DNA of 52,524 nucleotides from Planctomycetota bacterium (lineage in GTDB: Bacteria; Planctomycetota; Phycisphaerae; UBA1845; UTPLA1), in the NCBI GenBank assembly GCA_015654675.1, contig JAATGM010000003.1, positions 1 to 52,524 of the forward strand, read 5' to 3'. The notes below the pieces were generated by a model. It was given only the letters and a program-made list of their open reading frames with translations, was not told where the DNA came from and ran no database searches. The translations under genes were made by a program, and so were the position numbers. This document shows positions 17,701-25,679 of this stretch, in pieces; within the stretch, counting starts at the first letter, position 1, and each line of letters begins with the position of its first letter.

Positions 17701-19251
17701 GACCTCCGGCGCACGATTCAGTCGGCGATAGCACTCGCTCCGCACCAGCGACGCGTCGCGGTCAGCAGCAAGCTCTTTCGCTACCATCGGAAAGTTGTCT
17801 GGCTGCACCGATCGCAGCGCCATGTCATAGTTGCCTTGCCGCAGGTAAATCTTCCCCAGCGCCACGTAGAGATTGACGGACCGCGGCGCCAGAGTAATCG
17901 CCTCGCGCAGCGCGTCAGCCGCCGCTCCGTTCTGACCCTGCGCTGCATACAAGTCAGCGAGCAATGCCTTCACTTCCGGATCGCGCGTGCGACCCAGCGA
18001 CTTGTCGAGCTGCTCCGCAACCTGCGTCGCCTCAACGATTCGGCCCTGTGCCCGACGCAAACTCGCGCGCATCAAGCGCACTTCCGGCCGGTCCGGTCCC
18101 ACCTCGTCCTCGGCCCGTTTCAACCACGCCTCGGCCTGTGCCAGCGACTCGGCCGGCTGCGAGGTCGTCTCGGCGCTCGCAAGGCACGATCGCATCGCGT
18201 CCTTCATCAGCAGAACGCGCATGAAGTTGTCTTTGATAAATCGAAAGCCGTTGCCCTTCGGAACCGCCTTCAATCCTTCTTCGATAATCGCAATCTGCTT
18301 GCCGGGCTTGCCCTGTTGCTGATAGAGCCGCCCAAGCCCGAGATAGATTTCCGGCGTCTTCGGATCAACTTCCTTGGCCTTCAGGAGCGACGTCTCGGCG
18401 TCACCCAGATGTTCCTTGCCCTTCAGCGACCAATATGCCGCGATCGCCATGTGCGAATCGACGAGATTGGGCTTCAACGACTCGGCCTGCCGGAATTCCT
18501 TCTGGGCCTCTTCGAGCTTTCCAGACACAAGCATCCGCTTGCCGCGATAGACGTGCAGCTTCGACTCCGCGTCGGCCGACTTCGCCGCTTCCGCCTGCTT
18601 GAGCGAGGCGTTGACCAGTGCTTCCGCGTCGGCCACCCGGCCCTTGCTGTAGAAAAACTCGCCTAGAGCGATCGCCGCGTCCGTGTCGGTGGGGTTGAGC
18701 TTGAGGGCCTCGCGTACTGCCGCTTCACCCTTCCCTTCATAGGACGCGTCCTCGCCGGCCAGCGCCAGATATGCCACGCCCAGCGCTTCCTGTCCCAGCG
18801 CCTGCTTCGGGTCGATGGCGACCATCTTCTTCGATTCGTCCAACACTGCCTTCCACTGCGGCGAGCTCGGGAATGCCTTGGCCAGTTCGTATTCGGCCTT
18901 CACCAGCAGGTCCTGGGCGCCCATGTATTGCGAATCGAGAACCTGCGCCTGCTTCAGCGTCTCCTTTACTGCGCCGAACTCGCCGATCTCGAACATGCAC
19001 TTGGCGGCCTTCGTCAGCCGTTCTGCCCGCTGCGTCGGTGTGCTGCGTCGGTCGAACTGGTAGGCCCGCACGTAGTTCTGGTAAGCGACTTTCCAATCGC
19101 CCTTCGCTTCGGCCTTCTTCGCCTCTTCGTCGAAGCGCGCCGGATCCGCGCCGGGCATGGTGTAAATCATCAACACTCCGACCACGCCCAGGACCATCAT
19201 CGCCACGACCGTCAGCGTGCCGACCAGTGTTTTGTTCAGCTTTGTTGCCAT
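14740..19251 (-). CDS. Giant TPR-repeat membrane-anchored protein of the exosortase locus (PrsT-like)
   Basis: 1503 residues. Residues about 8-32 (TLVGTLTVVAMMVLGVVGVL) form one membrane anchor, and almost all the rest is tetratricopeptide repeats. Examples are AKGDWKVAYQNYVRAYQF, VNLYVALGKIYLRQGNYDMA and PVALNNLAFVLV. The start at 19251 is supported by GGAG upstream. Large TPR proteins (PrsT-type) are regular members of exosortase/PEP-CTERM exopolysaccharide loci and are thought to scaffold assembly at the membrane. It follows the EpsI-like gene by 12 bases and precedes the Wzc-like gene. It has no PEP-CTERM-like tail: the end is LAEKALKELSSGK. The role is inferred from context. Confidence 0.85.
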   Translation of the reverse strand: MATKLNKTLVGTLTVVAMMVLGVVGVLMIYTMPGADPARFDEEAKKAEAKGDWKVAYQNYVRAYQFDRRSTPTQRAERLTKAAKCMFEIGEFGAVKETLKQAQVLDSQYMGAQDLLVKAEYELAKAFPSSPQWKAVLDESKKMVAIDPKQALGQEALGVAYLALAGEDASYEGKGEAAVREALKLNPTDTDAAIALGEFFYSKGRVADAEALVNASLKQAEAAKSADAESKLHVYRGKRMLVSGKLEEAQKEFRQAESLKPNLVDSHMAIAAYWSLKGKEHLGDAETSLLKAKEVDPKTPEIYLGLGRLYQQQGKPGKQIAIIEEGLKAVPKGNGFRFIKDNFMRVLLMKDAMRSCLASAETTSQPAESLAQAEAWLKRAEDEVGPDRPEVRLMRASLRRAQGRIVEATQVAEQLDKSLGRTRDPEVKALLADLYAAQGQNGAAADALREAITLAPRSVNLYVALGKIYLRQGNYDMALRSVQPDNFPMVAKELAADRDASLVRSECYRRLNRAPEVEKERQFLEKSLDTPNARLRNAQMLAVQEKWPEAEKQVRDVIKDDPNNPGGYGLLAQIYMSKKPPDESAARSAIDAGLKVNPDDRSLKILSITADSTQSAEVREKKMLEFINSEPNALVRAVSLFQYWISRDPLTEDAIKQAKTALDEAYKIDPKSPYVIEQEFKFAVRRKDWATAENFCAEDAKLNSDGTRGRIIRARLAMAKGDVPKAIEFYREGLNEYPSNSIAWTLLAGAYLMNNQRAEAQTALQGHALKLDPANGEANRMMAAILLEQGDKKAAKPFLDAAIKALPSDIFVREQLQMLEEENDPATGIVSREKVRAAEPDNLANLLSLATLYAKTKQADKADECLKRVIELNKSTKGADAKEDPRIVNDVARLYGIDLERPDEGEKLLQDLLKRTAKKEEKAAIASMLAQYYQKLDSLENAERFYLLSANLSPTAAVTASVGEFYARMNRPAEALDWFQKARDLAKDDKSLIQTIRQRIIQASIMLRDRKRAEQEIDAYIRDFPGDEQGPLFKGLFYLQVGDVGLAEKAFQQQLEQKSDSAVALWQTGQIHMMRQRWARAIEALQKAKAFRPTGFNYEHRIALAKALIGAGRFDEGVAELQSILQESPDTTSASIALMDQYMRATPPRLSDAETLAVTNMRRYPDDYRWPQYLGQIGLKQKDTRKAIEGFARAVDSSHFATTPVLQLLSVLENTQKFDDVVDFVQNKLPESRRRRLPMAEAILGKAYAAKEMPDESAKHFDAALIMARDDFEAYRYIAQTMAKALGNEKAIALAEKRLAADKAAGRSTSESLKLLMQLDFQADKNDEAIRIGDQIIDGADRDDDLLFGLMAQAIVLTKIGKFDDAQKKYESALKLDPGNPVALNNLAFVLVDSVKKPQEALPYAERAEGIAPRDPNTLDTLGWVLAEMGRLADAEGTLLQALVNDANNVPANYHLGVVYQRMGNKDDAKQRFEAAVREGQKSGETTYRGLAEKALKELSSGK

Positions 19252-19263
19252 TCCGTCTCCACC

Positions 19264-20049
19264 TTAGTGAGATTGCAAATTCGCCGGCGCGCCGGCGGCG
19301 CCAGTTCCGCGCTCCATCGCCGCCACATCCGGCAGGTGATCCGTCAACATGACCGAGATGACCTGGTTCAGCAGGCGCTCCGCGGTCCGATCCATCTCGG
19401 GCGGGGCCTCGCTGTCCAGGCTTCGAAAGGATAGCTCAATCTTGCTGTAATATAAATACTGCTCCGACGGCCGGCCGATGCGCAGCCGAACATCGTCGCG
19501 ATTGCAATAAATATCGCCGTTAACCGCGAAGAGGTAATACACAAACGAATACCCGCGCCCGCGCGGCGTCGCGAAACCCAGCCGCCGAACGCGATACTTC
19601 TTCCCGTCCGGGAGGGCGAACTCGATGTCGTTCATTCCAGTCTGGCCCGAGCCCGACTGGAGATAGCATTCATCCGGAACGTGCGGAACCTGATCCTGCA
19701 CGCCGGTGTAGTAGGTCACGAACAGCAGTGCCGATTTCGCCCACGGCGGCCCCTCTGCGATGGGATTCTCAATGATCCATTGCAGATAAAGCTTGGTCCC
19801 GAGCTCCTCGATGACCTCATCCGGAATCGGAACACGCTCGCGCACCACCCAGGGCGAAACCGCCCCCGCGCTCATCTCGGTCAGTTGCTTGCGCAGCGGA
19901 GCCGCCTTCTTCACGAGGTAAAGCTTGCCCGCCCCGCGCGCATAGCTGATATACCCGCCCGTGATCAGCAGCACTGCCAGTCCCGCGATAAACGCCGCGT
20001 TCGCCGCCCCGCGTCGACTATGTCCCGCCAGATGCAACGCCGATTTCAT
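19264..20049 (-). CDS. EpsI-like (DUF3485) exosortase-associated protein
   Basis: 261 residues. The start at 20049 overlaps the exosortase stop by four bases (ATGA), so the two are translationally coupled; longer upstream frames run through exosortase sequence. One N-terminal membrane segment (AAFIAGLAVLLITGGYISYA) is followed by a periplasmic domain. The conserved region LFVTYYTGVQDQVPHVPDEC contains the His-x-Pro-x-x-Cys signature of EpsI proteins. EpsI is found fused to or next to exosortases in exopolysaccharide loci. Its exact function is unsettled, but it is needed in those systems. Confidence comes from both the motif and the neighbour. Confidence 0.85.
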   Translation of the reverse strand: MKSALHLAGHSRRGAANAAFIAGLAVLLITGGYISYARGAGKLYLVKKAAPLRKQLTEMSAGAVSPWVVRERVPIPDEVIEELGTKLYLQWIIENPIAEGPPWAKSALLFVTYYTGVQDQVPHVPDECYLQSGSGQTGMNDIEFALPDGKKYRVRRLGFATPRGRGYSFVYYLFAVNGDIYCNRDDVRLRIGRPSEQYLYYSKIELSFRSLDSEAPPEMDRTAERLLNQVISVMLTDHLPDVAAMERGTGAAGAPANLQSH

Positions 20050-21056
20050 GCCGCCCCTCCCGCATCGACCTCGCTCGCGTCGACGAACAGATGATCCAGC
20101 ACGTAGAGAATCCCGAAGTAGATCGTGAAGCCAAGCGCAAACGTCCCGATGCCCAGCATCGAGTGCGCCGTGCCCTTGGCCCAATCCGCGTGGCCGTAGA
20201 CGTACAGTGCCCCCGTCACTACCACGCGCACGATGTTGCAGAACAGCGCCACCGGCACCACCACCACCGCGATGAAAATGCGATGCCACATCGGGCGCCG
20301 CGAGAAGAACGCCATCGCAAGCCCCAGCGCGACAAACGCCATCAAAGAGCGCATTCCACTGCACGCCCCGGCAACGGTGAATGAACCGTTCGTCCCGGCG
20401 CGCAAATTATCGAATGTGACGTTGATCCCATCCTGTTGGATGACCACGTCCGGCAAGAGCTGAAGCACGCGCGACCCGACGAATGCCGCGATCTGCTGAA
20501 GCGGCTGCGTAAGCTCGCGATATTTGTATTCCGGCGGCGGCAGCGCGAGCAGCAGGAAGCCGATTACAAAAGCCGTCCGCCACAACATCTGCCAGCCGCA
20601 GCAAAGCAATACCAGACTCGCGATCGCCATCACGATCGACAGTGACTGCGGATATCCAATTTTCGCCCGGATGAAATACAAATACGCGTACATCGCGCCG
20701 GCCAGCGCGATCAGCCCCAGCCAGCTCGGACGCACCGGTGTCTTCGCCAGCTCAGCCCGCCGGCTGTGGAGGAAGTAGAGGCAGAAGATTGGGATAAGAA
20801 AACCGTGCGACCAGTCCGGATTGTTGTACCAGTAGTACACCATCCGCTGGAGTTGCTGCCAATAGACCCAGGCCAATGCGGCCGCCAGCAGCGCGACCTG
20901 CGTCAGTCCGCGCGTGCCAAGCGTCTCAAGCAGCGAGGGGGCCTCGGCGGCGTCAACCAAACCGCGATGCCGCTGCCCCGGCATGGCCGTCAATGGAGAG
21001 GAGATGTTCGCGGCCGCGTCGGCGGACGAACCAGGATCAAGTCCGGCGGGAGTCAT
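20046..21056 (-). CDS. Exosortase (Xrt family)
   Basis: 336 residues with about eight membrane segments. Exosortases are membrane cysteine transpeptidases that recognise C-terminal PEP-CTERM-like sorting signals. The catalytic triad is visible: Cys232 in AGACSGMRSL, Arg277 in FCNIVRVVVTG and His298 in GTAHSMLG. The N-terminal DWSHGFLIPIF block is also typical. The family is divided by species group (XrtA, XrtU and others); I cannot assign the subtype. It begins 57 bases after the SLBB export gene and overlaps the EpsI-like gene. No protein in this window carries a clear sorting signal, so its targets must be encoded elsewhere. Confidence 0.92.
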   Translation of the reverse strand: MTPAGLDPGSSADAAANISSPLTAMPGQRHRGLVDAAEAPSLLETLGTRGLTQVALLAAALAWVYWQQLQRMVYYWYNNPDWSHGFLIPIFCLYFLHSRRAELAKTPVRPSWLGLIALAGAMYAYLYFIRAKIGYPQSLSIVMAIASLVLLCCGWQMLWRTAFVIGFLLLALPPPEYKYRELTQPLQQIAAFVGSRVLQLLPDVVIQQDGINVTFDNLRAGTNGSFTVAGACSGMRSLMAFVALGLAMAFFSRRPMWHRIFIAVVVVPVALFCNIVRVVVTGALYVYGHADWAKGTAHSMLGIGTFALGFTIYFGILYVLDHLFVDASEVDAGGAA

Positions 21057-21113
21057 ATATAAAACTCTGGCTCCGCACGCCGGCGTTTCTCCGCCGCAAC
21101 AAGTGTGCCGCGA

Positions 21114-22871
21114 TTAGAAGCCGGGCGGAATTCCCAACTGATTCTGGCGTTGAGCGCGCCGCGTCTGATCGATCGTCTGCGGATTGATCCGCGACGTGTA
21201 CGAGTACTGATCCGCGAAGTTTCGATCGTAGACAAATCCAAATCCATAGCTCATGCGGAACGCGTTGCGAATAGTCGCCAGAAACGGCGCGACCGCCGTG
21301 GATCCAACGTTCACGATATCGTTCGGCCGGATGAAAAAGTCCGGCTGGTCACCCGCCAGAATGGCATCCAGGTTAACCATCCGAACCTCTTCCTGATCGC
21401 CGGGCAGTCTGCGGATGATTTCCGAGCGACTCGGCCAGGCCAGCAGGGCGAATCCGCCCGCTGCGGCGACCGCCTCCTTCATCGTCGGGGCCCGCCCGTT
21501 CAATGCGTAGGCGCCTGGGCGGGCGATCTGACCAGTCATGTAGTATTCGCCGGTGCCCTCTGCCGGCACATTAATGATGTCGTTCGGACGAATGACGACA
21601 TTGTATCGCATGTCCCCTTTTTGAAGGGCATCCACGGCGATCTCAATCACGCGAAGCGGCGTTTCCGCTGCACTCAACGCCTCCCAGTCAACGCCTCCTG
21701 GCTTGCTGGTAGTCGACTGCACCACTCCAGGCATCGCGGTTGCACCCGGCGTCGCTGCCTGGGTCGCCGCGTTGTTCACTTCAACCCACTGATTGTTGAT
21801 AAACACCCAGTTTCCGGCCGGTGCCGCCCGGCTGGCCGATCCACCTAAATCCTCACTCGGCTGAGACTTACGGTCGTCGATCAGATCCGTAAAATCGGCC
21901 GACGACAACCCGCCGGTTGGCGCAGCGCCGACGCGCGCTGCGGCCGGTTTCGGCGTAGATGCTACGTTCGAACCCGCCGATCCGTTCGTCGCCATGAGTG
22001 CCGCGCCGCCGGAAGCCCGGTCCTCATCAAGCAACAGCTCCGACCCGGGCGAACTCGGCGTCGGCCTACCAGTATCAAAGTCCGATAATGCAACACTTCC
22101 GTTAGCGTCAGACTCAGCAAATGGGTCCTTCTCAACCGGCTGGCTGGCGGCGGGGGCCGCGCCCGCTGGCTTATTTATGAAAAGCTTCTCTGATTCGGGC
22201 GCTGTTCTTCCCGCCGGCTGCCCACCCCGCATGATGTAAAGCTTTTGCTGAAACGGAGACAGGGGTCCGATCGACGCGACGACCTCCAGCACGCGGAAGT
22301 CAGGCCGCGGCAGCGGGTACTCGCCGACACGATTTGTGTTCCCGATCACCGAGAACCGCCGCCCCTGCGATTGAACCACGCTGATGTTGATTTCGGGTTC
22401 CTGCAGAATCCCCGCCGTCTTCAACTTGTCCCCGATATCCAGTTCCAGTTGCCGCGGCGTCAAGCCCGCTACCTTCACAACCCCCAGCGTTGGAAGCGTG
22501 ATAAACCCCAACTCATTCACAACTCGCCGTACGTCGGCCGGCGCGCCAGGTTGCACGAGCTCAAACACCGATACGTCAATCACGTCGCCGCGCTCCAACG
22601 GCGTCTCGGCAAACGTAACGACCAGATCCTCGCGCGTCGGTTCCACCGCGCCCGGTATGCCCTCCGGCTCATCCAGCGGACCGAGCGTGCGGCGAATCTC
22701 ATTGCGAATCGGCTTCGACTCGAATCGCCCCGTCTGTGTGGGATCCAGGAAACCATTGCGCCATGCGTGTTCGCAGCCCGACACGCTCACCAGCGCCGCG
22801 CTGACCAGCAGCACACGACCCCAGAATCCCCACGACTGTCGCAACCGGTCGGCCAAAACCATGCTGTTCAC
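21114..22871 (-). CDS. Wza-like polysaccharide export lipoprotein (SLBB family)
   Basis: 585 residues. Wza-type proteins form the outer-membrane channel for exopolysaccharide. The N-terminus is a lipoprotein signal (VLLVSAALVSVSGC, lipobox VSGC). The Poly_export domain follows (LERGDVIDVSVFELVQPG, then NELGFITLPTLGVVKVAG), then SLBB-like blocks. A long Ser/Ala/Gly-rich insert (about residues 240-400) separates it from a second SLBB segment (VVIRPNDIINVPAEGTGEYY) and a third (PDFFIRPNDIVNVGS). The start is a GTG at 22871 with GGGAG at the right distance; an ATG nine bases later has worse spacing. It is the first clear gene of the minus-strand exopolysaccharide block. Confidence 0.88.
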   Translation of the reverse strand: MNSMVLADRLRQSWGFWGRVLLVSAALVSVSGCEHAWRNGFLDPTQTGRFESKPIRNEIRRTLGPLDEPEGIPGAVEPTREDLVVTFAETPLERGDVIDVSVFELVQPGAPADVRRVVNELGFITLPTLGVVKVAGLTPRQLELDIGDKLKTAGILQEPEINISVVQSQGRRFSVIGNTNRVGEYPLPRPDFRVLEVVASIGPLSPFQQKLYIMRGGQPAGRTAPESEKLFINKPAGAAPAASQPVEKDPFAESDANGSVALSDFDTGRPTPSSPGSELLLDEDRASGGAALMATNGSAGSNVASTPKPAAARVGAAPTGGLSSADFTDLIDDRKSQPSEDLGGSASRAAPAGNWVFINNQWVEVNNAATQAATPGATAMPGVVQSTTSKPGGVDWEALSAAETPLRVIEIAVDALQKGDMRYNVVIRPNDIINVPAEGTGEYYMTGQIARPGAYALNGRAPTMKEAVAAAGGFALLAWPSRSEIIRRLPGDQEEVRMVNLDAILAGDQPDFFIRPNDIVNVGSTAVAPFLATIRNAFRMSYGFGFVYDRNFADQYSYTSRINPQTIDQTRRAQRQNQLGIPPGF

Positions 22872-23086
22872 TTGGCGTCTCCCTCGCGCCCCGGCGTTTC
22901 CGGCCGATCACGCGGCTTCGATACGTACCGGTAATATCGGCGTCGATTTTCTGACCTATGATCGTTTTCAGCCCCGCCGACCGACCGCGCTCGACATCCG
23001 GCAAGATCCGCCGAATCGCTCCCGCCAATGTAGATATGCGGTTCTTCGCAGCCCTTCTCAGCGCAAAACGCGCAGGTTTCGATCAC
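22868..23086 (-). CDS. Possible small cysteine-containing protein upstream of the export gene
   Basis: A 72-residue frame with a GTG start at 23086 and a stop that overlaps the GTG of the export lipoprotein (GTGA). The N-terminus reads MIETCAFCAEKGC, a CxxC plus a further Cys, which could bind metal. The rest is basic and polar (RRRYYRYVSKPRDRPETPG). No family was recognised. The tight overlap and reasonable codon use argue for a real gene; the short length and lack of homology evidence argue against. Confidence 0.35.
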   Translation of the reverse strand: MIETCAFCAEKGCEEPHIYIGGSDSADLAGCRARSVGGAENDHRSENRRRYYRYVSKPRDRPETPGREGDAK

Positions 23087-23155
23087 TCACCGGCGACCTC
23101 GGTATAGCGCGCTGCAAAAACCGCCGATACACCTGCGTCGAGGCACTGATCACAC

Positions 23156-23851
23156 ATGCCGGCAAATCTTGCACAGACAGTCATTCTTGGAGCGGGCGGA
23201 CACGGCCGCGTGATCCTCGACATCCTCACCGCCGCCGGCGGACACCAGGTCATCGGCTTCCTCGATAGCGATCCGTCACTCGCCGGCCGACGCATCGACG
23301 GCCTGCCGGTTCTCGGTGACGCCGGCTTGCTCCCCAAGCTGAAGCAAAACGGCCTGAACGGAGCAATTGTCGCCATCGGCGACAACGGCGTGCGCCGCGC
23401 ATTTGTCCGCACGATTGAGGCCCACGACATCCCGCTCATCAACGCCGTCCATCCCTCGGCCCAGATCGCGACCACCGCCCGGCTCGGCCGCAACGTCGTC
23501 GTCGCCGCCGGATGCTGCGTCTGCGCTCATGCCCAGATCGGCGACTCCGTCATCCTCAATACTGGCTGCATCATCGACCACGAATGCATGATCGGAACCG
23601 CCGCCCACATCTGCCCCGGAGCACGGCTCGCCGGTCACGTGACCGTCGAATCCGGCGCGTTCATCGGAATCGGCGCAACCATCATCCAGAATGTCCGCAT
23701 CGGCTTCGAATCGATGATCGGAGCGGGCGCGGTCGTACTCCAGGATGTCGCCCCGATGAGCACTGTGGTCGGCGTGCCGGCCCGCGAAATCAAATCAGCC
23801 CCGTCGAGCGCCGAGTTCGCGGCGCTCATTGGCGTCACCCGCGCACATTAG
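23156..23851 (+). CDS. NeuD/PglD-like sugar O- or N-acetyltransferase
   Basis: 231 residues. The N-terminal Rossmann-like part begins TVILGAGGHGRVILDILTAA, typical of the NeuD/PglD/HepC family. The C-terminal half is a left-handed beta helix made of hexapeptide repeats (RLGRNVVVAAGCCVCAHAQI, then GAFIGIGATIIQNVRIG). The likely catalytic histidine sits in GCIIDHECMIG, as in PglD. Such enzymes acetylate amino- or nonulosonic-type sugars in surface glycans using acetyl-CoA. It is divergent from the exopolysaccharide block, and the two genes behind it on the same strand suggest a glycan-modification unit. Confidence 0.85.
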   Translation: MPANLAQTVILGAGGHGRVILDILTAAGGHQVIGFLDSDPSLAGRRIDGLPVLGDAGLLPKLKQNGLNGAIVAIGDNGVRRAFVRTIEAHDIPLINAVHPSAQIATTARLGRNVVVAAGCCVCAHAQIGDSVILNTGCIIDHECMIGTAAHICPGARLAGHVTVESGAFIGIGATIIQNVRIGFESMIGAGAVVLQDVAPMSTVVGVPAREIKSAPSSAEFAALIGVTRAH

Positions 23852-23937
23852 CAGACCGACGCGCAACCCGGGCCGCCGTCTCGACTTGACGCCCGCCCGA
23901 CCTTAAACTTGGTTACCAAGCATTCGGTGCCGCTCAC

Positions 23938-24987
23938 ATGAAGCAACTCAGCCATTTCTTCCCTGCGGCAATTCCTAAACAAGGCCCCATTCGTGTGCTC
24001 TTTTGCTGCGCCGGCCGTCGCGTCGAACTCATCGACGCCTTCTGCCGCGCCGCCACGTCCATCGGCCGAAAGCTCGTGGCCTTCGGAACCGATCGAAGCT
24101 GGCTCGCTCCGGCCATGCACCTCGTTGATCACGGGTTACTCACCCCCGCCATCGAAGACCCCGGCTATATCGATTTCCTGCTCAACCTCGTCAAGAAACG
24201 ATCGATCCACCTGCTCGTCCCGCTCATCGACTCCGACCTGCTCAAGCTCTCTCTGGCGCGCGAACAATTTGCACGACTCGGCTGTACCGTCCTCATCTCA
24301 AGTCCGCGCGTCGTCGCCGTCTGCCGTGACAAGCTGCTCTCGTTCCAACATCTCGTCAAATCCGGAATCCCCACCCCGAAAACATGGTCCCTCGACGAAG
24401 CGCTCCGCCTTCGAAAACCACGCTTCCCGCTTTACATCAAACCCCGCGCCGGCAGCGCCGCCCGCGGCCACTACCTCTGCGACGATCGCCCATCGCTCGA
24501 CCTGCTCGCCCGCCGCGTCACCGACGCCATCGTGCAGGAGTACGTCCACGGCCGTGAATACACCCTCGACGCCTACGCCGGCTTCGAGGGCCGGCCCCTC
24601 TGCATCGTCCCGAGGTTGCGGATCGAAGTCCGCACCGGCGAGGTCAGCAAAGGTCGCACCGAGCGCAACAAAGCGGTCATGGCGGTCGGCGCGAAAGTCG
24701 TCAAATCACTGGCCGATTGCGTCGGCGTCATCACCATTCAGTGCATTCAATCCACTGATGGCGCCGTCCGCGTGATCGAAATCAACCCGCGCGTCGGCGG
24801 CGGAATCCCGCTCGCCATCTCCGCCGGCGCCGACTTCCCGCGCTGGATTCTGTCCACCCTCTCCGGCCGTCCGGCCACGATTCGGTCGAACGCTTTTGAA
24901 GATGGCCTCTACATGCTCCGCTATGACGAAGCCGTGCTCTGCCGTGGCGACAAGATGCGCCGCCTCCAGAAGCCCGTCCGCGGCTGA
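23938..24987 (+). CDS. ATP-grasp enzyme (carbamoyl-phosphate-synthase-like, PylC-type)
   Basis: 349 residues. The N-terminal domain (IRVLFCCAGRRVELIDAFCR) and the ATP-grasp core fit the family. The core includes the lysine strand FPLYIKPRAGSAARG, the EYVHGREYTLDAYAG block, and the metal-binding end VIEINPRVGGG. These enzymes activate a carboxylate with ATP and join it to an amine or thiol. In capsule and LPS gene clusters similar ATP-grasp proteins sit next to acyltransferases and HAD phosphatases. The substrate cannot be predicted. The gene lies 86 bases after the acetyltransferase and 23 bases before the HAD gene. Confidence 0.82.
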   Translation: MKQLSHFFPAAIPKQGPIRVLFCCAGRRVELIDAFCRAATSIGRKLVAFGTDRSWLAPAMHLVDHGLLTPAIEDPGYIDFLLNLVKKRSIHLLVPLIDSDLLKLSLAREQFARLGCTVLISSPRVVAVCRDKLLSFQHLVKSGIPTPKTWSLDEALRLRKPRFPLYIKPRAGSAARGHYLCDDRPSLDLLARRVTDAIVQEYVHGREYTLDAYAGFEGRPLCIVPRLRIEVRTGEVSKGRTERNKAVMAVGAKVVKSLADCVGVITIQCIQSTDGAVRVIEINPRVGGGIPLAISAGADFPRWILSTLSGRPATIRSNAFEDGLYMLRYDEAVLCRGDKMRRLQKPVRG

Positions 24988-24994
24988 AACGTCC

Positions 24995-25008
24995 CGAGGG
25001 GTCCCTCG
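24995..25008 (+). promoter_or_regulatory. Hairpin covering the ribosome binding site of the HAD gene
   Basis: CGAGGG (24995-25000) and CCCTCG (25003-25008) are inverted repeats just before the ATG at 25011. The purine arm is the only good Shine-Dalgarno sequence, so folding (five pairs with a GGTC loop) would hide it. Confidence 0.4.
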
Positions 25009-25010
25009 CC

Positions 25011-25679
25011 ATGCCCACGACCGCGCGGGCCGTCATTTTCGATCTCGACGACACGCTTTATCTTGAGCGCGATTTTGCCCGCAGCGGTTACGAATCCGTG
25101 GCGACGGCCTTCGCGCAGCAACTCGGCTCAGCACAATTGGCCGTCGCCGCCATGCTCAAAAACCTCGATTCGCCCAACCGACATCGAGTCTTCGACGCCA
25201 CCCTTGCCGACCTGGGTGTACCCGTCGATGCGGCCCTGCTTCGCGCGATGATCGACCACTACCGCAACCATCTGCCGCGAATCCGCCTGTGTGACGACGC
25301 CGAACGTGCCCTCCAGCGGCTCTCAACCTCGGCCCGCCTTGGTCTCATCACCGACGGCCCGCGCGTTACCCAGGCCAACAAGATCGTCGCGCTCGGCCTG
25401 CGACCGCGCATCCATGAGTTGATCCTCACCGACGAGCTAGGCCCCGGCCTCGGCAAGCCCCACCCCCGCGCCTTTGTGTCCATCGCCGCCGCGCTAGGCG
25501 TCGCGCCGGCGAATTGCATCTATGTCGCCGACAACCCGTCCAAGGACTTTGTCGCCCCGAACACCCTCGGCTGGACCACCATCCAGATTCGCCGGCCCGG
25601 CGGCCTCTACGCCGACCGGCAACCACCCGTCGGCGGCGCGCCGCAACGCGTCATCACTTCTTTGGATGAATGTGGTTAG
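25011..25679 (+). CDS. HAD-superfamily hydrolase
   Basis: 222 residues. Motif I is AVIFDLDDTLYLERDF with the nucleophile in DLDDT; motif II is in LGLITDGPRV; the lysine motif is around LGKPHPRAF; motif IV is IYVADNPSKDF. An alpha-helical C1 cap lies between motifs I and II. These enzymes are usually phosphatases of small phosphorylated metabolites. The position behind the acetyltransferase and ATP-grasp genes suggests a sugar-phosphate or acyl-phosphate intermediate in glycan modification. Its 3' end overlaps the convergent membrane-protein gene by 26 bases. Confidence 0.85.
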   Translation: MPTTARAVIFDLDDTLYLERDFARSGYESVATAFAQQLGSAQLAVAAMLKNLDSPNRHRVFDATLADLGVPVDAALLRAMIDHYRNHLPRIRLCDDAERALQRLSTSARLGLITDGPRVTQANKIVALGLRPRIHELILTDELGPGLGKPHPRAFVSIAAALGVAPANCIYVADNPSKDFVAPNTLGWTTIQIRRPGGLYADRQPPVGGAPQRVITSLDECG

